A stretch of 64,000 nt of DNA from Aurelia coerulea (lineage: Eukaryota; Cnidaria; Scyphozoa; Semaeostomeae; Ulmaridae). Below are positions 39,017 through 51,000 of the stretch, one piece after another. The stretch is from the NCBI GenBank assembly GCA_039566865.1, contig CM076949.1, forward strand, positions 6,043,501 to 6,107,500, written 5' to 3'. Position numbers and translations under genes: made by a program. Numbering within the stretch: position 1 is the first letter of the stretch; each line of letters begins with the position of its first letter. The notes under the pieces were generated by a model. It worked only from the letters and a program-made list of their open reading frames with translations, did not search any database and was not told where the DNA came from.

Positions 39017-42000
39017 TATTCCTGAGGCAAAAGCGGTATAGTGTTGGTCGTGCATGCATCTGAGCAATTGATTTTCTTGTAACTCTATCCCACCCTTTTA
39101 GGGCTGGCAACATTCCTCGTAAGGCTTATGGTCTTACTAACATGTAAAATCAAATATGAAAATTTAGTTGCTCAAAATAAATCTGTCGTGTGGTTCTCTC
39201 TCGACTGATATTACGAAAATCTCAGAATACTTGAGAAAAGGCCTGAAGTCCTTGATCTGATGTACTAAAAATTCATCCTCGCAATGATAGAAACTATGTT
39301 AAAACGGTTGGAAGACTGTACAAAGTGTATAGGATAGTTTGACGCAGATTTTTGTCAAAACACAAAATCTGTAAGGGAATATGAAATCTAAAAAGAGTCT
39401 ATTATTGATAGCAATGGAGCTGAATTTTTAGCAAATTTGATGACTGATTTTGGGCATGCTTTACATGATTCTTTTATTTAGAGCATACTTGTAGCCAGAC
39501 AACTATACGGCCGATTTTAGCCAATCAAAATTTTGCACCTAAGCTGGCAAGATATTTACGTAAAAATCAGGATCAAGGAATCAGATAAAAAGTTAGAGAA
39601 CCGAAGACATTCAAACCTCTAAGCATGGTTTCTTCCTCACCCGATATTTTTCGCTTTAAAACTTAAAAAAAAACTAGAGTAACGTGTTATTAAAATGTGA
39701 CATGTGCTTAAAATCAAAAGAGCGTCCCAAGATGGTTGATTGCCAAAAACTAATGCATATGTTGAATTTTTATTCACTTTAAACTGTGTGATAAATTTCT
39801 ATGCTGATTGCTGTAACCAAGGGTTGTGTGAAGACCAGAGCGAAGAGCATAGCTCTTCGAATCATCTTTCTTAAAGACTGACGTGTTCGTCTCCTGAGGG
39901 GCTTGACAAGAGAACTCTCCAAACCACCGTTGGGTCACGAAACAAAATCGCGTAGCAATAGAAGAGAAGCCTATTTTGGGTTACCTTCAAGAATTCTGCT
40001 AACTTCTTTATGATATTTTTGTCTCAAGTTATTCTACAATGGCAGATAAATTAGACAGATTCAAGTAAACTTTAGTTGACGAACTAAGGCTGAACAAATC
40101 TAAATTTTTCGTGAGACTAATTAGGTCCTGGGAAGGTTTCAATGAACACATGCTTCAACAAGCCTTCACACTACCCATGGCTTGGCCAAGGGACGAATCA
40201 CTCTACCAAGCATGATTTTGTAACGTATGAATTGCTAGGGTTTTTCTTGGACTGTTCCCTAATTCTTGTGACAAATAAATTTTCGGCCGATTAGTCAAGA
40301 GCTCCAAATATAAACAAGGTAAACTGCAAAAGACAGACTGAAACCAATATGGCCAACTCACTCGAGCCCCATCTAAGCAACAACTGTAAAGAAAATCCTA
40401 ATAAGATGACGTAAATATACTCAGTAGATGTTTACATAAATCCTCCTACTTTCGATGTGTATTCGCGTTTGTTCGAAATAACCATTTTCCTATGCAGTTT
40501 GCTTGAGTTAGCCACCTACGTTTCAGGCTATCTTTTTCCAATGTGCTTTCTTTACATTTGCAAATTCGCTAATCGGTCGTAGAAATTCTTTGTTCGCAAT
40601 TCTTTATTCCTTGTACTGGTATATCAATCTCGTGTATATCATACATAGCTAGCATTAGGTAGAATATAATGGCGTTGAATACATGAATCCTCCAGATGTA
40701 ATCCGCCTCTCGGCTTGAAGCAAGAGCCTTTCTAAAATTCTAACAACAAGTTTTTAAACACATCTACGATCTCCCAAAATAGCATCTGAACACTACGCTC
40801 TAACATTGATGTTGACATATGTATAACAGATGCATGTTTGGGGCAAAAACTCTAAATTGCATGAGTCCTAAATTTGTGTCAGTTGTTTGTTGTTTGTCTA
40901 GGTACTCTCTCCGTGAAAAGCTACTGTATTAAATGGGTACAATGCAATCATAATAGATTAGGAAATATGGTAAACAACGATACAAGCATATAGCACAAAT
41001 ATGGGGGGTCTCGTGGGGGGAGCGGAGACAATAAAATTTGCTGATTTACAAGTAGACAATGTTTCAGCATATTTTCTTCTGCGAGAGGAAACCTATGCAT
41101 CCAGACAGACAACGTAAAATGCCTGTAGAAGATGGAAGCAGAATTCCGTTGTTTTAGAAGGTGAAACACGAAATGAAATTATCAAACAAGTTTCAGATCT
41201 CCAAAGACCTTTGATTTGAATCTCATTGGGCTTCTGAAAGCACTTTTTTGAAACTGATAATCTGAAAAAGTACACTACAACAAATGCTTTTGAACGAGGA
41301 GCAACAAATTTTGCTAGAGTTTTTCATATCAATGTCAAAAAAGCCCTTTTTGCACTGGACGACGAACAAAATCTTGTGGACGGACAAGCGTCTGTCAGTT
41401 GCTCGTCTGCTGCGAATTTTTAAGTCGGATTTTTGATGACTTGTCCATGTAAACAAACAAACAGTCTGCGAAAAATCGTCGGGGTAGATGAACAAATAGG
41501 CGGACAAAATCAGGTGAATCGTACATAAATAATGTTGTCCGTCCCATTTACATACCAGACAACCTGCCATCTACCTGCGGCCCATCTAAGATGACCTTTC
41601 CGTCCAGACAATTTGTTTATTTTCTAGCGTGAAAAGGTGTAATGTAATTACGTAGCATGGAATATATCTGTTCCCTGCGTTGTTTTCCATATCTCTTATT
41701 AACTGGCTGAGCTACCTGAAACTCTTGCTTAACATATGCAGAAATTCTAACTAATCAAATGCTGCAAAATTGATGGAATATATTTCATAAACGTGCAATA
41801 CCGAAGTAAATCCTACAAGTAACATACCAAATATTTGAATCATTATGAATATGTTGGGAAATGTTACGAAGCGTGAATCATCTTGCATTGTTGGGTTATC
41901 TCAAGGAATTTTCTCTTTTGTATTTTGTTATATTAGTTTGCAGGTATGTTTGAAAAAATCACAAGTCGCAACCAACTAACCATCGTCACTAGTGATTTCC

Positions 42001-44520
42001 ATAAGCATATGAGAAGATCAAATCTGGGGGTTTCCCGAAACCAAAACTATTTTTTGCAACCGCTCTGTCCGACTTTAGGAAGGGCTGCAACCCTCAGCTT
42101 TGACCTAATCCAATATGTCAGCTTCACTATCTTCCCAGCATTTAGGGGCCTTAGTATTTCTCTTGCCCGAACTTGATGGCTTCATTTAGATAAAACTACC
42201 CGAATGGAGCCTGGAATGCAGTATATTTTGCCTAATTAAGGGAGTTGCAGCCCCCAGCCTCTATGCCTCCTAAGCCTGGCTTCATACCAAACTGGACACA
42301 TTTTTGGCCTAACCAGTCACACCTAATCCTTCAATAAACCTAGTATTATCTAACGTCTTTTCGCATTCTAGCTAAACGCTTCCATGTTACGTTATGCATT
42401 GTGAGGTCGTTACAACTAAATGTAGGCCGTTTATCATGATAACAAGTTGAAGTACAAATGACATACGAGCAAAACAATCAAACGAATTACTTGAATCTTC
42501 TAGGAAAATTCAACATGTAAAATACTGTAAGCAATAATACGTGCATCATAGAAGGAACATGTCAGTTAGACTGACCTCTCATATAGTAGAATTTATTATC
42601 AGGCAGGCATTGTGTGAACAGGTACTGAAGTGAAAGTGAACTGATAAAAAATTTCATATGATTGTGTCTCTGCATGCTAGGAGCAGTGAATGCTGAACAC
42701 TGGAACAAAACAAGTCATTTTATAAACCCAGTCCCATAAAAACGTCCCTTTATTTATCTATGAGGACAAATTGAACTGCCAAAGGTTCCAATCCCCTTTA
42801 CCAAGAAATTTACTGAATCGCAAGGCATTTTTCTTTCGTGTTGGCTTAATGGTTGATTATTTGAGAAAAGCAGAAAGTTTGCCTTTTCCAATTGCAGTAG
42901 GATTTCCGTATATAAGATCATGATAATTTAGATCTACGATTGGACGTATACACATATTATTTGGAAGCCCCCCCCCCCCCTACCTGGATTTATAATTTTT
43001 GTAGCCTGATCGCAGTCCAAAAAATTCCTCCGTGAAGGCTATAACTTGCTGGGAAGCAAGGAACTTTGCTTGCCTGCTCCTAGCATGGAAAGGACACCTA
43101 GATGCTAAATAACACTACATGCAGCACCAGCAATACTGAGTTATTGCACCTTTTTGCATCAGATGTAATTCTGATACTGAAAGTTTAGTACGTTACGTCC
43201 ATGAAATTCATCTTCTCTCACTGCAACGTGAATGAGACGCCAAAACATGTAAATAGCAAAACTTTAACAAAGACCTGTCATCTATGCTGTTTGGCTGGAA
43301 TTTTGCTTCGAATAGCAAACAATACACAAAGTCTTGCCACATTTGAAAGAATATATTTCTTGTTTTTTAAAACATCGGCTTGGCCAAGGCGCAGGGTTGC
43401 CCTCCGCAGCGGCTAAAGAGACTCGGTGGTTTGGTGATATCTATTCATTCCAAGACCTCTAAAGTTTCTTGAAAGGCACTAGGATCAAAATAAACAGTGC
43501 CCCTTTTGTAGTATTATGCCTCAGCAAGTTTCTGTGGAAATTTAGAGATTAAAGTTGTCATATAGAAAAATATTTCAGCATAGACTTGAACATTTTGTTG
43601 GCGAAATCTGTCAAACCACGCGGTTTTTCTCGCAAATATTTGTAGAAACACACGCTAGCCTGCGCGCAGGCGCTTTTCCTTCAGTAGAGCACAGGCTGAA
43701 TATGCGCCCACTGACTCACACGGTTAAAAAAGCACTTATAACTCAGTAATATTGTTGGTCCTGCATTTTGAGAGAATTTGTGTAAATTTTGACGTCAAGT
43801 AAAATCAAATACTCACGTTTAAAACCACGATAACTCAAGTGAAAATTTGCTAACCCCTAAACAACAATGATCATTCACTATTTCTATGACGTCAATGTGC
43901 GTTTGATAGGCCGTAGTATTCTTAAAGGCGCACGCAGATGAGTCACAGCGAAATTGCGAATTCAAAATTCAATTCAATTAGATACAGGGAACCGAAGACC
44001 AGATGACCAGGGAACAAGACACAATAGAGGCAAAAACCACCAGCCATCACAGAAACTTGTTCAAAGTCTCCTACCACCTAACTGAGCAACATACCAAGTG
44101 TTTTTAAGACAGGTAAAGTAATCCTCGACAGTTTTCTTCGCTGTTCGTAGCTTGGCTACGTGGCTAGGCCCATGGCAAAAAAGAGCGGGAAAATACGTTG
44201 CAATTCAATCACGTGACCCACCCGCATGCGCATTCAAATGCTGATGAATGTGACATATGAATATATTGATTAGATAAAAACATTAAAGTTCCAAAGAAAA
44301 ATTGCATATTGTTTGTCCATTAGGCATCAAGATAAAAAGTAAAAAAATATCGTAAAATTTAGAGAAATGAGAATCTTTAACACGAATTGGAATGATTGTA
44401 GTGTAGAATACAAAATGCGCAAATTTAAGTGCGTTAGGGCACGCTTGAAAGAATGGCACGTAGTCATCGTGTGATTTGGTGAATATTTACCGTGTGTCTT
44501 TATTTTTTTTCGTGGACGAA
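39017..44520. other. 5.5-kb intergenic stretch, mostly unrecognised
   Basis: No gene, LINE or complete fold-back could be supported. 40425-40600 is a badly diverged half of an FB-A element (TTTCGATGTGTATTCGCGTT, GCTAATCGGTCG). 42967-42980 is a C run. A 115-codon minus-strand frame (41223-41570) has no recognisable domain. Confidence 0.5.
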
Positions 44521-44527
44521 GTGTACA

Positions 44528-45175
44528 GAGCTTTAACTGTTAATTGTGCTGCTGGGTGAGAAGGCCAGTTTCAATGTGAATGCTCCACCACCTGAAGAAA
44601 GAAGCGAAATCAAATGAAAACTTCGTGTTAAATTTAGTGACTTAAACGAGCATAAATTCCGGCACAATTTTGACTGTTTAAGCCCTATTTGTGATTGCGG
44701 CGAGGCAAGTGAAGATAATGAACATTTTCTCCTGCACTGCCCTATGTATGACACATTACGGCAAGGTCTTTTTGGTCATCTCGAAAACATTCCTGATTTA
44801 AAAGTTTCGAGTATGGACACCAAATCGCTTTGTAATCTACTCCTTTTTGGAAGTTCCAATTTATGCGTGAGTGCGAATAAAATTATTATGGGGGAAACGA
44901 TTTGCTTTATCGAAAACACGAAACGAATATAGGTTAACAATCATTTGTTGGAAGGCAGCAGCTTATGTCTTATGTCCGTTATGTCTTGTATTTTGTTTTT
45001 CCTTAACCGTTTTCATTTTTGTTTTTTGTTATTGTATTTAATTCTAAGAAATATTGTAAGTGCCAGTCATAGTGGAAACTCGATGACCTTGTGTCTTTTT
45101 CCGCTATGATTGGCACAGTTGAATTGTAGTTGTAGTTCTTTTAGATTTTTAAAATTTGATAGAAAAAAAAAATGA
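44528..45175 (+). pseudogene. LINE 3' end: C-terminal reverse-transcriptase fragment and poly(A)
   Basis: Frame ending at TAG 44930-44932 reads LNEHKFRHNFDCLSPICDCG and then EASEDNEHFLLHCPMY, the Cys/His-rich C-terminal motif of many animal non-LTR retrotransposons (H-x-F-x-H-x-F ... C-x-C ... H-x3-C). Upstream codons are broken by a stop. The 3' UTR runs to an A-rich tail at about 45163-45173. A 5'-truncated dead copy. Confidence 0.8.
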
Positions 45176-45422
45176 AAAATTTATGATTTTCTTGCGCTTG
45201 AATTTTATTGACACACTAACTAAAACATCAACAGACCTGTTTTAAAGACTCTCGGATACACGCAAGAGAGGATTATGCAATACTGGATCTGATTTTAGAA
45301 TTTTTTTTGCTCTGTATTTATTAGTAGTTTTTAACTTTATGTTATGGCTGCAGGGTAGTCTTTTGCTCCCTCCGGTATCGTTTAAGCATGGACAATAATG
45401 CACCGTTGATGTGGCCTATATC

Positions 45423-45626
45423 ATGATCAAATTGTATTTTTACTCACTGTGTTGTTTCTCTTCCACAAGATTGCAGGTAAAGCGCTTGATAATGTTGCTA
45501 CTCCTTCGTTCTCCTCTCGTCACAACAAGGAATCAAACGCCGCCAATATTCAAATTTCGAATACAGTTGAAACGGTGGGAGCTCCTACGCAGCGATACGT
45601 CTCATTTCAAACTTCCCTTTAAATAG
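45423..45626 (+). pseudogene. frameshifted copy of the signal-peptide ORF, left arm
   Basis: Same sequence as 46284-46481 in the opposite direction, but the run AAAATTG is AAATTG here. This single missing base after the third codon shifts the frame and destroys the hydrophobic leader; later differences are few. Confidence 0.4.
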
Positions 45627-46283
45627 TGACTGGGTATGCAACGGAGCACAACTCGCTAAGCAAACTTTCGTCAACAGCTCGACCAATGCGGTTTACTAGA
45701 ACAAAAGAATGGTGAACAAAGGCTTTGCAAAGCCCCATTCTACCATGGGGGTTTCATAAAAGGTGCTCTTTGCAGAGATAAAATGGCGAAGAAGAATTTC
45801 TGCACCCTCCCACTGAATCAATAAATCTACATTGCTCGGTTATGTGGCGAAGTTGTTTGTAAACAATTCGTTTCATATTTCTGATATAAATGTCAAAGTT
45901 TAGAATGAGAATGGAGTCGCTATTTAAACACCTAACTTCCGTTGTAGATTTTGTGCTGTGATTAAAAATATTTTCGATCTAATTCAGCTTGATTTAACGG
46001 ATATTTGATTTTAAGGAAGCATTTGAACATAAGATATTCGTGAGATTCTGAAGATTATTCATTACATCAAACTCTTTGCTTCATGATGGAAAGCTTTGAA
46101 CATGTCTTGCTCACTGGTCTTGCTCAACTCCCCTGGAGATAGCGCCCTCGCATTCCTTCGCAAGGCTATTGGTTTCGGAGTTGTGACGCTTGGCATGGCA
46201 GATTCCAAATATGGTGTGCGAAATTGGTCGAGCTGTTGACGAAAGTTGGCTTAGCGAGTTGTGCTCCGTTGCATACCCAGTCA

Positions 46284-46481
46284 CTATTTAAAGGGAAGTT
46301 TGAAATGAGACGTATCGCTGCGTAGGAGCTCCAACCGTTGCAACTGTATTTGAATATTGGCGGCATTTGATTCCTTGTTGTGACGAGAGAAGAACGAAGG
46401 AGTAGCAACATTATCAAGCGCTGTACTTGCAATCTTGTGGAAGAGAAACAACACAGTGAGTAAAAATACAATTTTGATCAT
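46284..46481 (-). CDS. 65-codon ORF with signal-peptide-like N-terminus, in right arm
   Basis: ATG at 46481 begins MIKIVFLLTVLFLFHKIAST and then ALDN: one Lys, a hydrophobic core and a small-residue cleavage-type site, as in a secreted precursor. The rest (QLQRLELLRSDTSHFKLPFK) matches nothing I recognise. It stops at TAG 46284-46286. It could be a duplicated first exon, a small secreted peptide, or chance. Confidence 0.35.
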   Translation of the reverse strand: MIKIVFLLTVLFLFHKIASTALDNVATPSFFSRHNKESNAANIQIQLQRLELLRSDTSHFKLPFK

Positions 46482-46524
46482 AATATAGGCCACATCAACG
46501 GTGCATTATTGCCCATGGTTTAAG

Positions 46525-48029
46525 CGGTATAGTAGAGTAATATTGTAAGTAGTGTAGCTAGTAATTATGTCATCGCAGCTTTTGATTGAATTATATATGA
46601 AAAAAAATTAGAAATTCCTATATGAAACTCTGTATATGGCCAAAAAATGCTTCTCATAGAAGGGCTGCCCTCCGCAGCGCTGGGCTGCCCTCCGCAGCAG
46701 CTAAAAGCATCGTTAAATCAAAAAAGTGTGGATATAAAATTGTCTCCAACATTGAAAACATTTAGAAAAAGCAAAGCTAACTCTACGATTCAGCTGATTC
46801 TCTCTTTCGTCTCTGTCTTTGTATATATCTATATCAACAGCTTTCCATATACCACACTTTGTAATTAGTTGATGAAGTAACACTTACTTTAGATCACTTG
46901 TTAAATTTATATAGTATTTCTTTGTAAGTTTTTAAAGACGGAAAACACATCTCTACTGGTGAGGGCATTGCAGACTCTATTTTTGCCACGGCCCCCTGAG
47001 AAACTGTTCTGATGAGGCTACCGTGCCTAAATAATATAAAATGACATGGATTGTAAAACAGTGTTGAATGAATGTTTTTAACCTGTATAGATATCATTAA
47101 ATGAAAATGGAATGAATGAACATGAAAGATATAGGAATGAAAAAGCAAATCTGAAAAGGAAAGGCCAATAGCCACATTAGCCTATACCAACGTTGCTTGT
47201 CGGATAAGAGGATGTGCTAACGAATAAATAAAATAATTTTCAGGAAGGAACACCGGAACGCGACGAAAAACATCAGGAAATATATGTAAACTTATTGAAT
47301 TATTGAATATATGCAGATATATCTAATCCATAATTTACGATTTGGTGTAAAAATTCGGGTCCTTCACGACTTAAGAGCTTCATAAAAGATAAAAGAAACC
47401 AAGAGGTACTGGTGGCTTGGCCATAAGATTCAACTTGATAATCATCCTTTTTTACTTCGGAGCATGCTTAAAAACAAAGTAAGAGATACCGTCCAGCACC
47501 ATCAATTCCCATCAATTCCCATCAATTCAAAGCCATTTCAATATTTTGCAATGTGTCTATCATTTATTTTGTCCTTGACCAAAATGTACATAAAGAATGC
47601 TCTTTATTGTATCTAAAAAGTTAAAAGTTCGGCGATTTTCTGAAAGGTGCCAGTATTTTTTTACTCACTCTGTAGCATGGGCAGTTAGGACACACTTTTG
47701 TTGTGATTTACGAACTAAGTCGCTGCGGGGGGATAGTCGTTTGGGTTAGTTAGTTTGGGATGCGGAATGTTGTTGTCTGTTACTTACAACTTGAAGTTAT
47801 GGCCTGGCCTAAGCAAGGCATGACCTCGTTAACGGAATACAAATTTTGCTAGGTAAGTAAATTATCTTATTTCATTATTATTTCTTGGTTAGTTTGGAAA
47901 TCACAACAATTGTGTCCGAGCTGCCCATGTCTCTAGATGATGTCACGACAACCACAAAGTGACGAATAAACGTACTTGCCTGGCGTACATCCTCGGCACT
48001 CTTTCGTAAACCGTTAGAAAAAAAGTTGC
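46525..48029. other. region between inverted element and HNRNPL-like 3' end
   Basis: The right part of the interrupted retroelement tail (46525-46610), then AT-rich DNA. GAGGCTACCGTGCCTAAATAATATAAA near 47015 looks like another LINE tail. It may hold the last exon and 3' UTR of the HNRNPL-like gene, but none could be identified. Confidence 0.4.
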
Positions 48030-51000
48030 TTACGAAAGAATGTCAAGGCTTGATATATGCTTGGAGAAAGAAGAATTATTAAACTCACTTTTATTAGGGA
48101 CAGTTTCATTGTGTTGCATAGGGTGCATAGCTGAAATGTTGTTGCTCTCTGTATGCATTGGTTTGCAATAGTTGTACGTACCCTCTCTGTGCATCGTAAA
48201 ATGATTGGCTAGTATGAGCGCTTCCACGGCAGTCGGCACGCAGCTGAACTCTAGCAAGCCAGATGAGGATTTGCCTTGTTGGCCTGGCATGGTTGGCTCG
48301 AGACCTCTCGGTACTGAAATATATATGAAAATGGTTATGATTCCTACTGACAGACAATGAAATCAAGATTTTATGTTAAGACTCAGTACCACAATGATAG
48401 TGGGAATCCAAGAAATGTTTTCTACTGGTACGAAACCGATAATTGCTTTGGAAAGAGCATGTAATGAATGTAATATTTTGCCATACAACTAAAAATAAAT
48501 GTAATATAAACATTTACGAAAAGAAAGAAGGCTATTTACATGTGTACAATATAATAAAAACTAAAATCTGGTATAAAAACACCCTTAGTCTAAAATGGCA
48601 GGGATAACATTAAAAGGTCAGTGCAACCTTGTTTCCATAATGGTCCCTTCCTTGGGCTGAGAACAAGGATAGATTTGTAAGACAGTAGCATCAGTTCCTT
48701 TTGATTGACACTGCAATTCAAAGCGATTAGCGATTGCAGACAAAGGAAATTCTCTCAACCAGTAATTCAAAACAAACAAAGCAGCAAAGGATTCCCTGAA
48801 ACCAGTACGGAAAAGTGTCGCATTATGCACTAGAAAGGTGGCTTTTAACATCAGTTATGGGCTACTAACGAAAGAAAAAGGATAAATCTAAAGATCCATC
48901 TCGCAGATTTTGTTTATTTGATTTGCAAACTGAGTATTAATTGTTTAATTTAAACCGTAAATATATGAGAATTGCAATGCCTTCTGCTCGGCTTCTGAAT
49001 CAAATAAACAAATCTGCGTGGCAGATCTTCAGATTAACCATTCTTCTTTCGATATAAATAGATGACCTCCCTTAAAAACCACCTTTCGTGTGCACAAGGT
49101 GATAGTTTGCCCTACTGCTTTCAGGGGCAATTTTTGCAGTTTTGTTTGTGTTGAATTACTGCTTGAGAGAATATCCTTTACAAGATCTGTCCTTGTTTGG
49201 GCGGAGTGTAAACTTAGCTTTCACGCAGATAAATTTTAGTCTTTCTTTGAATATTACCGGGTGTCCCAAAATGATGTATTATCGTTTGATTGCTTGGATG
49301 TCTATGACTGATGAACCGATTTTAAAAAACTGGTAGAACCACAACCAACATCTTACAATACAATTTAGCCTTTAGGCAATCGAATAAAACAAAGTGTTTG
49401 AAAATCTGTTCTTTGGTTATGGACATGTAAGCAATCGAACAATAATACATCATTTTGGACACCCGGTATATAAAAAAAATTTGTGAGAATAGTACTGATG
49501 TTTTCTTGAAGGTAAAAAAGTAATTTTGTATACCTTTTGCAAATGTCGCTTGCTTCAAAGGAATTTCAGCATGGACTGCTGCAAAAACCTGTGATAAAGA
49601 TAAAATAGATGATTCCATAGTTCTGCAAGGGAAGACACTGAAAATGGATCAAGTGTGAGACTGAAGTGCTGAGATGAGATCTACCAGGTTAATAAAGAAA
49701 CAATTCCATCAAGGCTATCAGTCCCTGGATATTAAAGAGACAATATTAGCTAGTTTGTCGTTCGATGATGGACATGTTCAAATAAATCTTAAAATTGTCC
49801 TGATTGAAATCAGCCCCTCCGTTCTGAAATCATGAAGAATGTTCTCAAGAACGTTCCTTCAAGAAAGCTTCCAAATAGGTCTAAATTCACGACCAAAACA
49901 GTGTCATCCCTGAGAGCATAACAACATTATTCCCGGCGATTTGATCCTTTTTGGAGGATAACACGTGCTAAAACGTGTTGAAGTCATTGCTGTAAAGCAA
50001 AGAAAATCTGGTCGTGACTTTAGGCCTGTTTGAAAATTTCAGAACGGAGTGGCCGATTTCAGTCAGGTAAATCTTATAATGGATTTACACATGTCCACTA
50101 TTGAATAAAATATTGACAAATATTATCGTCTCGATAGCTAGGGAGCAGTGGCCTTTCAAACGAGGGTTGTTTTTATTTTATCAAAAGGTGAAGTTGCGGT
50201 TTTTAGCGGCAAGCTCTGGCATTGAATAAGTAGAGGAGACCTAATCGAGCCCGCGATCCCTTATCATGACACACAAGTGGTGGGGCTCTTCCTGGGATCA
50301 AACCCTGTCCATCTGAGTGTTCTGGCTGCAGAATCAGAGGATTACAGCACAGCACTGCTCCACAACACCTTCAAAATACCTAACGTGGCAAGAATTAAAT
50401 CGAGGGATATTTCACTCTTTCGAAAAAGTGTACGAATTTTTTCAGGATAGAAGGATTCTTACTGATTTTTATGAAGGATTTTTCTTGAAAATAAAACCAT
50501 TTTTGCCAGAGGTGTACGAGATTTTTTGGGAGTGAAATGTCCTTCGAATCAAATCTTCTACTTTTTAGCAGCAAAAACACAACGACTAATTTCAGATAAT
50601 AAAAAAAGTATTGGCATACCTCTCTCAGTTGTTCTTCAGTACAATCTGCAGGAGCATTGAAATAATGCAAGACCTTGGATGGTGGATGAATTCCTTATGG
50701 CAAGTTAAGAAACATGACGTGGATGATTTCTCAGGAAAAGTGTTCTGGTTGATGCAATAAATCCCCGCATGTAAGAACCTACTTTTTGAGAGCTAGGCTG
50801 AAATAGGTCCTGTTTTTGTCGCATAGTTAAAGTAGTTTCTTTTCCTTTATTATCCTTATCTAATGGCCTCGGGGTAGACACAGCCTTTTGCTCCCTGGGG
50901 TTGATCGTCCTAGTAATATTGTAGAGTAATTTTTGTAAGTAATGTAGTTCGTAATCTGTAATGTAAATTTTATTTCGAATATATTATATAAAAAAAATAG

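Larger units (their letters stand above)
45379..46524. mobile_element. 1.15-kb inverted-repeat element with 6-bp target duplication
   Basis: Arms of about 310 bp, 45379-45692 and 46214-46524, are nearly identical inverted copies. CGGTAT at 45373-45378 and 46525-46530 flanks the element exactly, and the retroelement tail it landed in (GGTAGTCTTTTGCTCCC ... TAGAGTAATATTG) continues on both sides, which confirms the boundaries. Each arm holds a small ORF with a signal-peptide-like start. The 520-bp centre includes the palindrome GGCTTTGCAAAGCC near 45720. Confidence 0.8.

Noticed and set aside
41223..41570. 115-codon minus-strand frame
   Set aside because: Composition and lack of any recognisable motif suggest chance; no splice-site support.
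46892..47030. Candidate last HNRNPL-like exon (TVASSEQFLRGPWQK stop) after a TTTAG acceptor
   Set aside because: The sequence GAGGCTACCGTGCCTAAATAATAT looks like a LINE 3' tail, and the protein does not resemble the family's C-terminus. Not excluded, but unsupported.
47255..47301. Plus-strand exon-like sequence EGTPERDEKHQEIY after TTTTCAG
   Set aside because: Isolated, no partner exon and no recognisable family.
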